A DNA stretch of 64,000 nt from WHSW01 sp963749365 (GCA_963749365.1 CAVVME010000004.1:1-64000); one strand, 5' to 3'; positions 7,774-17,550 are shown, numbered from the stretch's first letter. Notes: generated by a model not told the origin, from the sequence alone. Made by a program: numbers and translations.

Positions 7774-10184
7774 CTACCCGCCGCGGATCACCTTCACCGA
7801 CTCGGCCGCGCGCTTGACCTGGCCCGGGCAGAAGGGCGGGTTGATCCACTTCTTCTCCGAGAACATCCGCGTCTGGTCGGCGTAGAACTCCGACTCGGGG
7901 TTGTCCGAGAGCGAGTAGGTGAGGATCGAGCGGTCCTTCGGACAGCCGCCCTCGAAGCTGGTCACCATGACGAAGCTCGAGCCGTGGGTGATGTCGTCAT
8001 AGCCGACCCCGGGCTCGAAGATGGCGTCGATCGCGTTGAAGACGCCCTGCCCGCCGAGGCCGCCGTGGATCGGGATCCGCTCGCTGCCGCGGAGCTCGTA
8101 GTGATAGTCGCCGTAGGGGGCGTCGAGCGGGATGTTGGAGCTGGTCAGGTCGGTGACCGCGTCGGCGAGCGCGGTGCCGACCGCGGGATCGGAGGTGTCG
8201 AGCCCGTACGGCGTGTTGACCGGGTCGGCGACGTCGAACGGGGTCGTGAACGGGATCCCGCCGAGGTTGATCAAGAAGCGCCGGAAGAGCAGCGCCCCGG
8301 TGCTGTCGAGGTTGACCCGCAGGTCCCAGCCCTCGAGCGCCGGGCAGGCGGCGCTGACGTCGACCGGCCCGCCCGAGCCGGTCAGGGTCGGGTTGGCGCG
8401 ACAGAAGGCGGCCAGCTGGTCGCGGAGCAGCTCGCCGCCGTAGTGGCGGTTCTGGAACACCAGCCGGCGGACCTGGTTGCGGGTGAAGAGGTCGCCCTTC
8501 ATCCCGTCGGTGCCGGCGAGCCGGCCCTCGATCATCTTCAGCCCGAGGCGGGTCCGCAGCGAGCGCTCGGTCCGCTCGCTCGCCGATGATCCGCGCGAAG
8601 CCCTCGAGCGGCTGCTCGGGGTTCGTCAGCCAGTAGGAGTCGTTGCCGTTGGCGACGTAGTCGCGGCGCTCGAGCAGCGGCATCTGCGAGTCGCCCATGA
8701 TCCCCTCGGCGGGCGAGTCGGCGTCGGTGGCGAGGGCGCACTCCGAGCGCGAGCCGTCGAGCACCGGCAGGCCGAGGGCCGGGAAGGTGACCTGGCCGAA
8801 GGTTCCCGAGCAGCCGGTCGCCTTCTCGTTCGGGACGTTGGGGATCGAGCCGATGTCGGCATAGAGCGCCCGCCCCTTGGAGTCGGCGGCGATCGTGTTC
8901 ACCCACGGGATCCCCTGGTACTCGCGCAGGATCGCGAGCAGGTCCTTGGTCGACTGGGCGCGGTTGGTCTCGAAGAAGTGGTTGAGGATGCGCATGTTGT
9001 CCGCGTTGGCGTCGAACAGCGCGAAGGCGGTGCTCGGCGTCCATCCGAACAGCGACTGGCCCTGGATCGAGGTCGTGATCGGGCCGTAGCGGGTCCCGTA
9101 CAGGGTCCGGCTCAGGGGCTGCGATCGAGCCGTCGGGCTGCTTGACCTCGACCGTGACCTCGTCGGCCTCCATCGCCACCGGCTGGCCGTCGACCAGGTA
9201 GCTGGTCGGGTCGCCCGGCGCCAGGGTGAGCTCGAAGGGCGTGAACCGGTACGCGGTCGAGACCGTGTGGCTCCAGGCGAGCTTCTCGGTGTGGCCGATG
9301 AGGATCAGCGGGACGCCGAACAGGCTCGCCCCGGAGACGTTGACCTTGCCCGGGATCACGAGGTGGGACTGATAGAAGCGCCGCGGGCCGTCCCAGGGGA
9401 AGTGCGGGTTGCCGAGCACGATCCCGCCGCCGGACTCGGTCGCCTCGCTCCCCAGGCCCCAGGCGTTGGAGCCGATGTCGGCGGAGAGGTCGAATGCCTC
9501 GCCGAGCTCCTCGACACCGCCGCGCTCGGCCGCGGTGACCTCGGCGGTCGCGGCCTCGGCGCGCTCGTAGGCGGCCGGGCGCGGCGCGGCGGCGGGCGGC
9601 TGGGCGCCGGCGATGCCGTCGATCGCGACCCCCGAGCTTGCGTAAAGCACGAGCTCGTAGAAGCGCCGGTAGACGTCCCACTTGTCGATCGGCCGCACCC
9701 AGGGCTCGCCGGCGCAGCGGGAGTCGGGGATGTTCTCGACCCCGGTCTTCTCCAGGTAGCGGTTATAGCCCTCGACGTAGCCCTCGACCCCCTGCTCGAC
9801 CGCCCCCTTCGGCCCGGCGGGCGGCGGCTGGGCGACCAGCTCCTCGACGATCCCGCGGTCGCGGACCTGCTGGTAGAAGAGATCGCTGTCGAGGTTGGTA
9901 AAGCCCTCCGGGGTCTCGGCGTCGGGTCCGAACCAGCGCGAGCGCTCGGCCGCCGAGGTCAGATAGGTGTCGGCGATCGTGCAGATGTTGTCCTGCGCGA
10001 AGGCGTAGCCGTAGCCGAAGCCGAGGCCCTTCCAGTTCTTCGCCTCGATCGTCGGGATCCCACCGGCGCTGCGGGTGATCTTCGCCTTGGCTCCCCCGTC
10101 GGCGACCGCCGCGGCGGGGGCAGCGAGCGCCGCCAGCGCGAGCGCCACTCCGACCCACCAAGCCGAACCCCGAGAACGACCCAT
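7774..10184 (-). CDS. Secreted penicillin/cephalosporin acylase-family N-terminal-nucleophile hydrolase, two frame breaks
   Basis: A signal peptide (ALALAALAAPAAAVADGG) precedes an alpha chain. A beta chain follows, beginning at Ser239 in DIGSNAWGLGS, the conserved autocatalytic nucleophile of penicillin amidases. Further family blocks are LGNPHFPWDGPRRFYQSHL, LIGHTEKLAWSHTVS, NPEQPLEGFARIIGE and IHGGLGGQGVFNA. The family cleaves amide bonds of beta-lactams, acyl-homoserine lactones or lipopeptides outside the cell. The reading changes frame near 9117 and near 8575, each equal to one extra base or two missing. Corrected, it is about 800 residues, normal for the family. Its ATG at 10184 overlaps the stop of the upstream adenylate cyclase by one base (TGATG), so the two are coupled. 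Confidence 0.83.
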
Positions 10185-11746
10185 CAACGGTGGACGATAT
10201 CGACTGCCGCCGCCTCCGGCGTCTCCGCCGCGCCAAGCCGCGGAGCGAACAATTCCACCGGCTCGCCAACGCCCCGCAGCTCCGCCTCGCCGCGGCTCTC
10301 CCATTCGACCTGCTCTCGGCGGACGAGCCGATCGCGGGTCTCGCCGGTGAAGAGGACGTCGTCGCCGGTCTCGCGAGTGTGGGCCTCGACCCGCGAGGCG
10401 ACGTTGACCGCGCCGCCGATGACGCTGAAGTTGAGCCGTCCGGCGCCGCCGATCGCGCCCGCGATCACGGTCCCGGTGTTGACCCCGACCCCGATCCGCA
10501 GCCCGTCGCCCTCGCCGTGCTGGTTGATCGCGACCGCGAGCTCGCAGGCGGCGCCCAGTGCCCGGTCGGCGTGGTCGGCGAACGGCTGCGGGGCGCCGAA
10601 GACGGCGAGCAGGCCGTCGCCCTCGAACTTGTCGACGTGGCCGCCGTAGCGCGAGACGACCGGCACGATCACCTCGAAGAGCCGATTGAGCGCGGCGACG
10701 ATCTCCTTCGGCGTCCGCTCGCCGGCGAAGCCGGTGAACCCGCGCACGTCGCAGAAGAGGACGCTGACCTCGACCTCGACCCCCTGCTCGTCGAAGCCCT
10801 CGGAGAGGATGTACTCGGCGACCTCGCGATCGAGGTAGGTGCCGAACGCCTCGCGCAGCCGCTCGCGCTCGGCCAGCCCGTCGACCATCTGGTTGAAGCT
10901 CGCCGCCAGGTCGCCGAGCTCATCGCCGGTGGTGACCGGGACCGAGACGTCGTCGCGGCCCTCGCGCAGGGCGTCGACCGCGCGCTCGAGGTCGCGGACG
11001 GGGCGCAGGATCGACTTCGAGAGCATCACCGTGAGCTCGAGCGAGATCGTCGTCGCGACCAGCAGCGCGACCAGCACGTCGAGGCCGAGGTTGGCTCCGC
11101 CGCCGCCGTCGGAGGTGAGCGCGGCGACGACGAGCCCGGTGATCAGGTTGATCAGCGGCAGCGAGACCAACAGCTTGGTGCGCAGCGGCAGGGCCCAGAA
11201 GTCGGCCGACTTCGGCGGGCTGAGGCAGGAGTTGATCTCGACCAGGACCGGCCGCATCCCGGCCTCGACCGCGAGGTAGTGGAGCACCATCCCGTAGCCG
11301 ATCGAGACCGCCGAGACGGCGAACAGCGGGATCAGCGACCAGCCGGTGAGGTCGAGGATCAGCACCCCGGCGACGCAGGAGGGGACCGCGCTCGCGACCA
11401 CCGGTCCCGGCAGGTCGCGCTTGACCAGGTGCAGCGGGATGCTGACCGCCGCCGCCCAGGCCCGCTCGGTCGCCTCCTCCCCGCGCTCGCCGCCGATCCA
11501 GTCGCTGACCGTGCGCAGCAGCGGCCGGGCGCGGAGCAGGGTGGCGATGATCGCTGCCTCGGTCAGCACCAGGGTGATCGCGAGGATCAGCAGGTAGTCC
11601 GCCAGCGAGCCCTCGTAGTAGAAGGTCAGCAGGCCCAGGGTGCCGGCGACGACCACCAGCGCCGACTGCAGCTCGATCGCGAGGAAGGTGAACGGGTAGC
11701 GACGCCCGAGTCGCTGATACAGGCGCGTGATCGCGCCGATCGCCAT
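10184..11746 (-). CDS. Membrane-bound class III adenylate/guanylate cyclase with HAMP domain
   Basis: The N-terminal half has about six hydrophobic helices (for example LILAITLVLTEAAIIATLL, INLITGLVVAALT), followed by a HAMP linker (SILRPVRDLERAVDAL, GDELGDLAASFNQM). The C-terminal cyclase domain has both metal aspartates, in SVLFCDVRGFT and KFEGDGLLAVFGAP. It makes a cyclic nucleotide from ATP or GTP in the cytoplasm in response to a membrane signal. The usual Asp of VIGDAVN, which helps select adenine, is Gly here (VIGGAVNVASRVE), so nucleotide preference is uncertain. ATG 11746 begins MAIGAITRLYQRL. It is coupled to the secreted acylase downstream. Confidence 0.88.
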   Translation of the reverse strand: MAIGAITRLYQRLGRRYPFTFLAIELQSALVVVAGTLGLLTFYYEGSLADYLLILAITLVLTEAAIIATLLRARPLLRTVSDWIGGERGEEATERAWAAAVSIPLHLVKRDLPGPVVASAVPSCVAGVLILDLTGWSLIPLFAVSAVSIGYGMVLHYLAVEAGMRPVLVEINSCLSPPKSADFWALPLRTKLLVSLPLINLITGLVVAALTSDGGGGANLGLDVLVALLVATTISLELTVMLSKSILRPVRDLERAVDALREGRDDVSVPVTTGDELGDLAASFNQMVDGLAERERLREAFGTYLDREVAEYILSEGFDEQGVEVEVSVLFCDVRGFTGFAGERTPKEIVAALNRLFEVIVPVVSRYGGHVDKFEGDGLLAVFGAPQPFADHADRALGAACELAVAINQHGEGDGLRIGVGVNTGTVIAGAIGGAGRLNFSVIGGAVNVASRVEAHTRETGDDVLFTGETRDRLVRREQVEWESRGEAELRGVGEPVELFAPRLGAAETPEAAAVDIVHR

Positions 11747-11855
11747 GGCGCAATTCTCGCATCCCGCCAGGTCCCTATCTGTGACCTGCGCGCGCCCCGG
11801 CCGCGACCCGACTCGCACGTTCAAGCTCTCCCCTACCCTGCCCGATGAGGATTCC

Positions 11856-12797
11856 GTGGAGCGTTCCCCCCTCTCCGATGAGAGCCAGAACGGCGGCTTT
11901 CCCGAGCCGCCCGCGAGCGAGCCCGTGCGGGTGATCGCGGCGCGCCACGACGCCTGCGGCGCGGCGACCCGGGTCCGCTTGCCGGGCACGGTGCCCGCCC
12001 GCGCCGTGCGCCGGCTGCGCTGCGCCGGCTGCGCGCAGGCGTTCGAGACCGACCAGGTCGAGGAGATCGAGCTCGAGCCGGCGGCGCAGGTGCCGTTGCC
12101 GGCGGCGGCACAGGAGCCGGCGGTCCCTCAGGGCCCGGCGCCTCCGCAGCCGCGCCGGCGGCCCGCGCTGCCGAGCTTCGACCCGCAGAGCCGTGCCTGG
12201 CGCCTGGCGAGCATCCCGCTCGCCGCCGCGCTCGTGATCGCCGGGCTCCTGCTGGCGCAGGGCGACGGCGAGGAACCCGCCCCGCCCGGGCCCCCGAACC
12301 AGGCCGCGAGCTCCGCCCCCGCCTCCGAATCCCAGCCCAGCGGCGAGGGCGGAGCGCCGAGCGGCGACCCCGAGCTCGTCCGCGGCTCGGCCTTCTCCCT
12401 CGCCCTGCCCGCCGACTGGGAGCAGATCGACCCCGACAACGGCGCCACCTTCGCCGCGGTCGCCGACGACGGCGGCGCCGACGTCACCCTGTGGATCGAG
12501 GAGGACCCCGGGCTCGAGTTCCCGGCCTTCGTCACCCAGTCGCTGCGCCAGCTCGAGCAGCTCGCCGGCTCGGCGCGGGTGGTCGAGCGGGTGCCGGCGC
12601 CGACCCCCGAGGGGACCGTGGTCGTGCTCGCCGCCGACGCCCCGGCGGGCGAGCCGACCTACGAGGTCACCCTGCGCGCCGCCGGCCCCTACCGCTATTA
12701 CCTCGCTACCAGCGTCGAGCCCGACGCATCGGCCGCCGCGGTCGAGGGCGCCGAGCTGATCGCGGGCTCGTTCACCCCCGAGGTCGGTGGCCAGTGA
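11856..12797 (+). CDS. Zinc-ribbon, single-pass membrane protein with PsbP-like outer domain, 313 aa
   Basis: Four parts are visible. Residues near 30-65 form a zinc-ribbon-like segment with HDACGAATRVRLPG and LRCAGCAQAFETD. A Pro/Ala-rich linker follows. One membrane helix, LASIPLAAALVIAGLLLAQG, lies near residue 125. A Ser/Gly linker leads to an outer domain (GSAFSLALPADWEQIDPDNG, LYVTLWIEE-type strands, PTYEVTLRAAGPYRYYLAT) that resembles PsbP/DUF1795-like domains. GTG 11856 is the likely start, since the protein begins VERSPLSDESQNG and upstream sequence is non-coding in style. The GTGA overlap with the next gene indicates co-translation. Function unknown. Confidence 0.7.
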   Translation: MERSPLSDESQNGGFPEPPASEPVRVIAARHDACGAATRVRLPGTVPARAVRRLRCAGCAQAFETDQVEEIELEPAAQVPLPAAAQEPAVPQGPAPPQPRRRPALPSFDPQSRAWRLASIPLAAALVIAGLLLAQGDGEEPAPPGPPNQAASSAPASESQPSGEGGAPSGDPELVRGSAFSLALPADWEQIDPDNGATFAAVADDGGADVTLWIEEDPGLEFPAFVTQSLRQLEQLAGSARVVERVPAPTPEGTVVVLAADAPAGEPTYEVTLRAAGPYRYYLATSVEPDASAAAVEGAELIAGSFTPEVGGQ

Positions 12798-13558
12798 TCA
12801 CCGGTCGGCGGCGAACCCTGCTGCTCGCCCTGCTCGCCGTCGCGGTGCCGCTGCCGGCGCTCGCCGCGTCGGAGGGCTCGCTGACCGCGAGCCCGGCCTC
12901 GCTCTCGGTCTCGACCTCGCTCGGCTCCTGCGGGCTCGCGGGCTCGGAGATCGCCTGCGCGCTCGAGGTCTCCTACAACTCGCTGCCCGGCGCGACCAGC
13001 TACTCGGCGACCGTGACCCGCGCCGACGGCTCGGTGATCGACTACGGCGAGGTCGGGGCCGGGGGGACGACGCTCTGGGTCCCCTACGTCGGCTCGGGCA
13101 CCTACAGCGTCAGGATCACCGCTTACGGCGAGCCCGAGCAGCCCGACGGTGAGAAGCCGGTGATCTCGACCGAGATCTCGGGCGCCCGGGCCGACCGCGA
13201 GGGCGGGCCGCGAAAGCCCGAGGGCGGCGAGCAGCCCTCCGTCGAGGCCGAGGCCACTCCCGGCGGCGGGCTGCCCGAGCCGAGCGTCGAGTCAGACGGC
13301 GCGGTCGAGGCCGAGCCCGAGTGCGTGCCGGCGAGCCCCGAGCCGCCGCCCGTCGAGCCCGCGCCTGCGCCTGCACCGCTGCCCGAGCCGCCGCCCGCCG
13401 ACCTCGATCCCGAGGACCCCGACGAGGACGGCGACGGGATCGCCGACGAGCAGGAGCGACTCGACTACGAGGCCGCTGTCGCGGCCGCGGAGGCGAGCGA
13501 GGCCGCCGTTGCGCCAGAGTCCGACCCGGCCGAGCCGGCACCAAGCGACTGCCCCTAG
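12794..13558 (+). CDS. Secreted protein with Asp-rich calcium-type motif, 254 aa
   Basis: It starts at GTG 12794, overlapping the previous stop by 4 bases. A signal peptide (LLLALLAVAVPLPALAA) leads to a fibronectin-like beta domain (CALEVSYNSLPGATSYSATV, GTYSVRITAYGEP). A long Pro/Glu-rich tail follows and contains DPDEDGDGIADEQE, which matches thrombospondin-type-3/EF-like calcium loops. Two cysteines near LGSCGLAGSEIACALE may form a disulfide. The protein is probably exported and works with the membrane protein encoded just before it. No enzyme motif is seen. Confidence 0.68.
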   Translation: MITGRRRTLLLALLAVAVPLPALAASEGSLTASPASLSVSTSLGSCGLAGSEIACALEVSYNSLPGATSYSATVTRADGSVIDYGEVGAGGTTLWVPYVGSGTYSVRITAYGEPEQPDGEKPVISTEISGARADREGGPRKPEGGEQPSVEAEATPGGGLPEPSVESDGAVEAEPECVPASPEPPPVEPAPAPAPLPEPPPADLDPEDPDEDGDGIADEQERLDYEAAVAAAEASEAAVAPESDPAEPAPSDCP

Positions 13559-13609
13559 CGCGCCCGCGGCGCCTTGCGGTGATCGGCGGCGCGCGGCGAT
13601 ACTCACGCC

Positions 13610-14893
13610 GTGAAATCGGGCAGCCTGCTTCGCGAGCGCGACTTCGTGCTCGTCGCCGGGTCGATCGGCCTCTCGGCGCTCGGCGACTGGGTCGCGATCG
13701 TCGCCCTCGGGCTCGAGGTCAAGGAGCTGACCGACTCCGGGTTCGCGGTCGCGGCGCTGTGGATCTGCCTCTTCGGGCCCTCGGTCGCGGTCGCCGGGCA
13801 CGCCGGGCTGCTCGTCGACCGCTTCGAGGCGACCCGGTTGCTGGCCGCGATCTCGGCCGTCGGCGCGGTCGTCGCCCTGCTGCTCGGCCAGAGCACCGAG
13901 ACGGCGCCGGTGCTGGTGCTGACGGCGCTGCTCGGGGTCGTCTTCGCGGTCGCCCAGCCGGCCGAGTTCGCGCTCGTGCCGCCGCTGGCGGGACGCAAAC
14001 GGGTCCAGGAGGCGAACGGGCACGTCGAGACCGCCCGCTACATCGGCTTCGGGGTCGGGCCGGTGGTCGGGGCGCTGCTCTACGGCGCCGGCGGGCTCGA
14101 GCTGGCGATGATCGTCGACGCCGCGACCTTCGCCGCGGTCGCCTGCGCGGCGCTGGCGCTGCGGGTGCGGCGCGAGCCGGTCGCCGCCGCCGAGGGCGAG
14201 TCGCCCCGCGCCCGCGACGGGATCGCCTTCCTGCTCGGCGACCGGACCCTGGCGCTGGCGATGTACGTCGCCTTCGGCTCGCTGCTGTTCATGTCGGCGG
14301 TCTGGGTCGCCGAGCTGTTCTTCGTCGCCGACGTGCTCGGCCGCGGCGAGTTCGTCTACGGGCTGATGCTCTCGGTCTGGACGGTCGGCATGGCGCTCGG
14401 CGCGATGCTGCTCTCGCGCCGGGTCGCCGCCGGCGCGGTCGCCGCGACCGGGCTCGCCGCGGTCGCCGTCCAGGGCGCCGGGCTGGCGCTGCCGGCGCTC
14501 TGGCTCAGCCTCGGCTTCTACCTCGTCTGCTCGTTCGCCGGCGGGCTCGCGCACGGGCTCAAGAACGTGATGTTTCGCAGCCTGATCCACGTCCGCGTCC
14601 CCGACCACCTGCACGGGCGCGCCTTCGCCGCCTACAACGCGATCCGCAACTCGGCCGAGCTCGGCGCCTTCGCCGCCGGCGGGCTGCTGGTCGCGGCGAT
14701 CGGCCCGCGCGGGACGGTCGCCTACGCGGGTGGGATCTCGGCCCTGGTCGGGCTGATCGGGCTGCTGGTCCTGGTCCGCCGCTACCACGGCTGGGTCCCG
14801 ACCGGGCCGATCGGGCTCGCCCGCGGCGCCGGTGGCAGCGGCGAGCCGCCCGGACCGGCACAGCGGGCGCCCGAGGTCGAAACCACCGCTTAG
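13610..14893 (+). CDS. MFS transporter, enterobactin-exporter-like
   Basis: A 427-residue, multi-helix major facilitator. The N-terminal RERDFVLVAGSIGLSALGD and the first-half motif GHAGLLVDRFEATRLLAA (the G-x-DR loop between helices 2 and 3) are typical of MFS drug or metabolite exporters with 12 helices. The second half has MYVAFGSLLFMSAVWVAELF and GFYLVCSFAGGLAHGLKNVMFRS. It starts at GTG 13610, 51 bases after the secreted protein. The short basic tail after helix 12 is unremarkable. The substrate cannot be read from sequence; export is more likely than import. Confidence 0.8.
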   Translation: MKSGSLLRERDFVLVAGSIGLSALGDWVAIVALGLEVKELTDSGFAVAALWICLFGPSVAVAGHAGLLVDRFEATRLLAAISAVGAVVALLLGQSTETAPVLVLTALLGVVFAVAQPAEFALVPPLAGRKRVQEANGHVETARYIGFGVGPVVGALLYGAGGLELAMIVDAATFAAVACAALALRVRREPVAAAEGESPRARDGIAFLLGDRTLALAMYVAFGSLLFMSAVWVAELFFVADVLGRGEFVYGLMLSVWTVGMALGAMLLSRRVAAGAVAATGLAAVAVQGAGLALPALWLSLGFYLVCSFAGGLAHGLKNVMFRSLIHVRVPDHLHGRAFAAYNAIRNSAELGAFAAGGLLVAAIGPRGTVAYAGGISALVGLIGLLVLVRRYHGWVPTGPIGLARGAGGSGEPPGPAQRAPEVETTA

Positions 14894-14970
14894 GTGCCAA
14901 AGGCGGGGGTAGGTGTTGGTGTGAACCATCGCGTCGGCGCGAGCTTTCGGCGGCGCGGAGAGGAGCGAGC

Positions 14971-15339
14971 ATGGGACAGCCGGTCGTCCACTTCGAGGTC
15001 ATCGCCCAGGACGCGGAGAAGCTGCACGGCTACTACTCCGAGCTGTTCGGGTGGGAAATTGACGCCGACAACCCGGTCAACTACGGGATCGTCGCCCGCG
15101 AGGGCAACACGAACGCCGACGGGATCGGAATCGGCGGCGGGGTCGGAACGGGGCCCGAGGGCTATGAGGGCCACACCACCTTCTACGTCGAGGTGCCCGA
15201 CGTCGAGGTCGCGCTGGCCAAGGCCGAGAGCCTCGGCGGGTCGCGGATGATGGGACCCGAGACGGTCATGGACAGTGTGGAGATCGGGCTCTTCCACGAT
15301 CCCGAGGGTCACCTGGTCGGAGTCGTCAAGACGGCCTGA
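14971..15339 (+). CDS. VOC-family (glyoxalase fold) protein, 122 aa
   Basis: One vicinal-oxygen-chelate domain: VVHFEVIAQDAEKLHGYYSE, LFGWEI, HTTFYVEVPDVEVALAKAES and the end VEIGLFHDPEGHLVGVVK. The His of VHFEV and Glu of YVEV lie where VOC proteins bind metal. Homologues include glyoxalases, fosfomycin-type resistance proteins and dioxygenases, so substrate is open. ATG 14971 is preceded by AGGAGCGAGC, a good ribosome-binding site (GAGAGGAG at about 14958). It reads into the aldehyde dehydrogenase 46 bases on, and the two may share an operon. Confidence 0.82.
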   Translation: MGQPVVHFEVIAQDAEKLHGYYSELFGWEIDADNPVNYGIVAREGNTNADGIGIGGGVGTGPEGYEGHTTFYVEVPDVEVALAKAESLGGSRMMGPETVMDSVEIGLFHDPEGHLVGVVKTA

Positions 15340-15385
15340 CAAGCCGCCCGGGCGGGCGGCGCAGGGCCCCGGCTACGATGCCGAT

Positions 15386-16874
15386 ATGAGCACCGCGACC
15401 GCCGAGGCGCTCTCCGACGCCGCCCGCAACTTCATCGACGATGGCCCGCTCGAGCTGCTGATCGGCGGCGAGCGCTGCGCCGCAGCGGACGGGCGCACCT
15501 TCGAGAGCATCGACCCGGCGACCGGGGAGCCGATCGTCGCCGTCGCCCACGCCGGCGGCGCCGACGTCGAGCGCGCGGTCGGCGCCGCCCGCGAGGCCTT
15601 CGAGGGGCCGCTTGCGCAAGGTCTCGCCCTCGAAGCGGGCGGGGATGATCTACACCCTCGCCGAGCTGATCAAGGCCAACGGCGCCCAGCTCTCCGAGCT
15701 CGAGTCGCTCGACAACGGCAAGCCGCTCGCCGCGGCGCAGGGCGACATCGCCGCCTCGATCGGCCACCTGCGCTACTACGCCGGCTGGCCGACGAAGATC
15801 GAGGGCGAGACGCTGCCGGTCTCGCGCCCGAACCTGTTCTGTTACACGCTGCGCGAGCCGGTCGGGGTCTGCGCGCAGATCGTGCCCTGGAACTTCCCCC
15901 TGCTGATGGCGGTGTGGAAGATCGCCCCGGCGCTCGCCGCCGGCTGCTCGCTGGTGCTGAAGCCGGCCGAGCAGACGCCGCTGACCGCGCTGCGACTCGG
16001 CGAGCTGGCGCTCGAGGCCGGGTTCCCGGCGGGGACGGTGAACGTGCTCACCGGTGACGGCGAGACCGGCGCGGCGCTGGTCGATCACGACGACGTCGAC
16101 AAGGTCGCCTTCACCGGCTCGACCGCGGTCGGCCGCGAGATCGGCGCCAAGTGCGGGCGGGCGCTGAAGCGGGTGACGCTCGAGCTCGGCGGCAAGAGCC
16201 CGAACATCATCCTTCCCGACGCCGACCTCGAGGCCGCGGTCAAGGGCTCCTTCCTCGGCATCTACGAGAACTCCGGCCAGGCCTGCAACGCCGCCTCGCG
16301 GCTGTTCGTGCAGGCGGAGATCTTCGACCAGGTGGTCGAGCAGCTGGCCGAGTTCGCGCGCGCGGCCAAGGTCGGGCCCGGCCTCGACCCCGAGTCGGAG
16401 TTCGGGCCGCTGATCTCCGCGGAGCAGTACGGGCGGGTGACCGGTTACATCGACTCCGGGATCGACGAGGGCGCCGAGCCGCTCGCCGGCGGCAGGCCCG
16501 AGGGCGGCAACGGCGGTGGCTACTTCGTCGAGCCGACCGTGTTCACCGGGGTCACCGACGAGATGCGGATCGCCCGCGAGGAGATCTTCGGACCGGTGCT
16601 CGTCGCCCAGCCGTTCGAGGACCTGGAGGAGATCGCCCGGCGCGCCAACGACACCGAGTACGGGCTCGCCGCCGGGGTCTGGACCCGCGACGTCTCCAAG
16701 GCCCACAAGCTCGCCGCGCTGCTGCGCGCCGGCTCGGTCTACATCAACAACTGGGGCATCGGCGACGTCTCGGTCCCCTTCGGCGGCTACAAGGCGTCGG
16801 GGATCGGCCGCGAGAAGGGCCGCCACAACCTCGACGCCTACCTGGAGACGAAGTCGGTCTTCACCCAGCTCTGA
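15386..16874 (+). CDS. NAD(P)+-dependent aldehyde dehydrogenase, one frame break
   Basis: ALDH superfamily enzyme oxidising an aldehyde to its acid. Visible motifs: VCAQIVPWNFPLLMAVWKIA, the cofactor-loop AFTGSTAVGREIG, the catalytic-base region LELGGKSPNIIL, the nucleophilic cysteine in YENSGQACNAAS, and the terminal PFGGYKASGIGREKG. The first 74 residues (MSTATAEALSDAARN to REAFEGPL) are in another frame from the rest. One extra base or two missing near 15610 (EGPL-RKVSPSKRAGM) separates them. Corrected length is about 495 residues, normal for the family. ATG 15386 is the start. Substrate unassigned; betaine or aromatic aldehydes are possible. Confidence 0.85.
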
Positions 16875-16902
16875 GCCCCGAGGCTCGGGCTAGCATGGCC
16901 GA

Positions 16903-16987
16903 GCCCGGGTAGTCAAACTGGTAAAGACAGCGGTCTTAAAAGCCGCTGCCCGCAAGGGCGTTGCGGGTTCGAATCCCGCCCCGGGCA
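16903..16987 (+). tRNA. tRNA-Leu(UAA)
   Basis: Acceptor GCCCGGG pairs perfectly with CCCGGGC, discriminator A. The anticodon stem GCGGT/GCCGC encloses CTTAAAA, giving anticodon TAA. A long variable arm (GCCCGCAAGGGC) marks it as class II. The T arm is GCGGG-TTCGAAT-CCCGC. The D arm has GTC/GAC with the GG of CTGGTAA. No CCA is encoded. It lies 28 bases after the aldehyde dehydrogenase. Confidence 0.95.
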
Positions 16988-17004
16988 TCGGCGGCGAACC
17001 AGCG

Positions 17005-17550
17005 CTAGGCCTGCTCCAGCGGCGGGAACGTGAGCCCGTGCTCCGCGGCGATCCGTGCCGTCGCCTCCATGTCGAACTCGATCCCGTAGCGGGCGCTCAG
17101 GTCGGCCATCACCTCGTCGGTCGGTGGGCCTTCGACGCTACCCAGCTCCTCGAAGAAGTGCTCGAAGCCGCCCGGCGCGATGATCTCCAGGATCCGGCAG
17201 GGCTCGTCGCCGGCGTTCCAGAAGGTGTGCCACTGGTCACGGGGCTTGAACGCCAGGTCGCCCGCCTCGGCGTAGATCACCTCGTCGCCCAGCAGGGCGC
17301 CCATCCGCCCCTCGAGCACGAAGCTGTACTCGTCCTCGCGCGAGTGCCTGTGGAGCGGCGCGCAGAGATAGCGCGGCCGGATCGGGTGCTCGACCAGCGA
17401 GAAGCCGCCGCCGGACTCCTCGGTCCAGATCATGAAGCGGACGCCAACGCCCGGCAGGTCGACGTAGCCGCCCTCGTCGGGGCCGAGCTTGCGGGGACCT
17501 TGCGACGCGTCGAAGCGGCGGAGTGCTTCGGTGATCGGGGTGTTGGACAT
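17005..17550 (-). CDS. Cupin-domain protein, 181 aa
   Basis: A single beta-barrel cupin. Motif 1 reads APLHRHSREDEYSFVLEGRMG with the HxH...E metal set, and motif 2 reads KPRDQWHTFWNAGDEPCR with its histidine. The barrel is flanked by an N-terminal segment (GGYVDLPGVGVRFMIWTEES) and a helical C-terminal tail (MADLSARYGIEFDMEAT). Such proteins are metal-binding enzymes or small-molecule sensors; the ligand is unknown. The ATG at 17550 has AAAGGAG upstream. The gene is divergent from a TetR regulator with an inverted repeat between them, so it is likely that regulator's target. Confidence 0.82.
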   Translation of the reverse strand: MSNTPITEALRRFDASQGPRKLGPDEGGYVDLPGVGVRFMIWTEESGGGFSLVEHPIRPRYLCAPLHRHSREDEYSFVLEGRMGALLGDEVIYAEAGDLAFKPRDQWHTFWNAGDEPCRILEIIAPGGFEHFFEELGSVEGPPTDEVMADLSARYGIEFDMEATARIAAEHGLTFPPLEQA

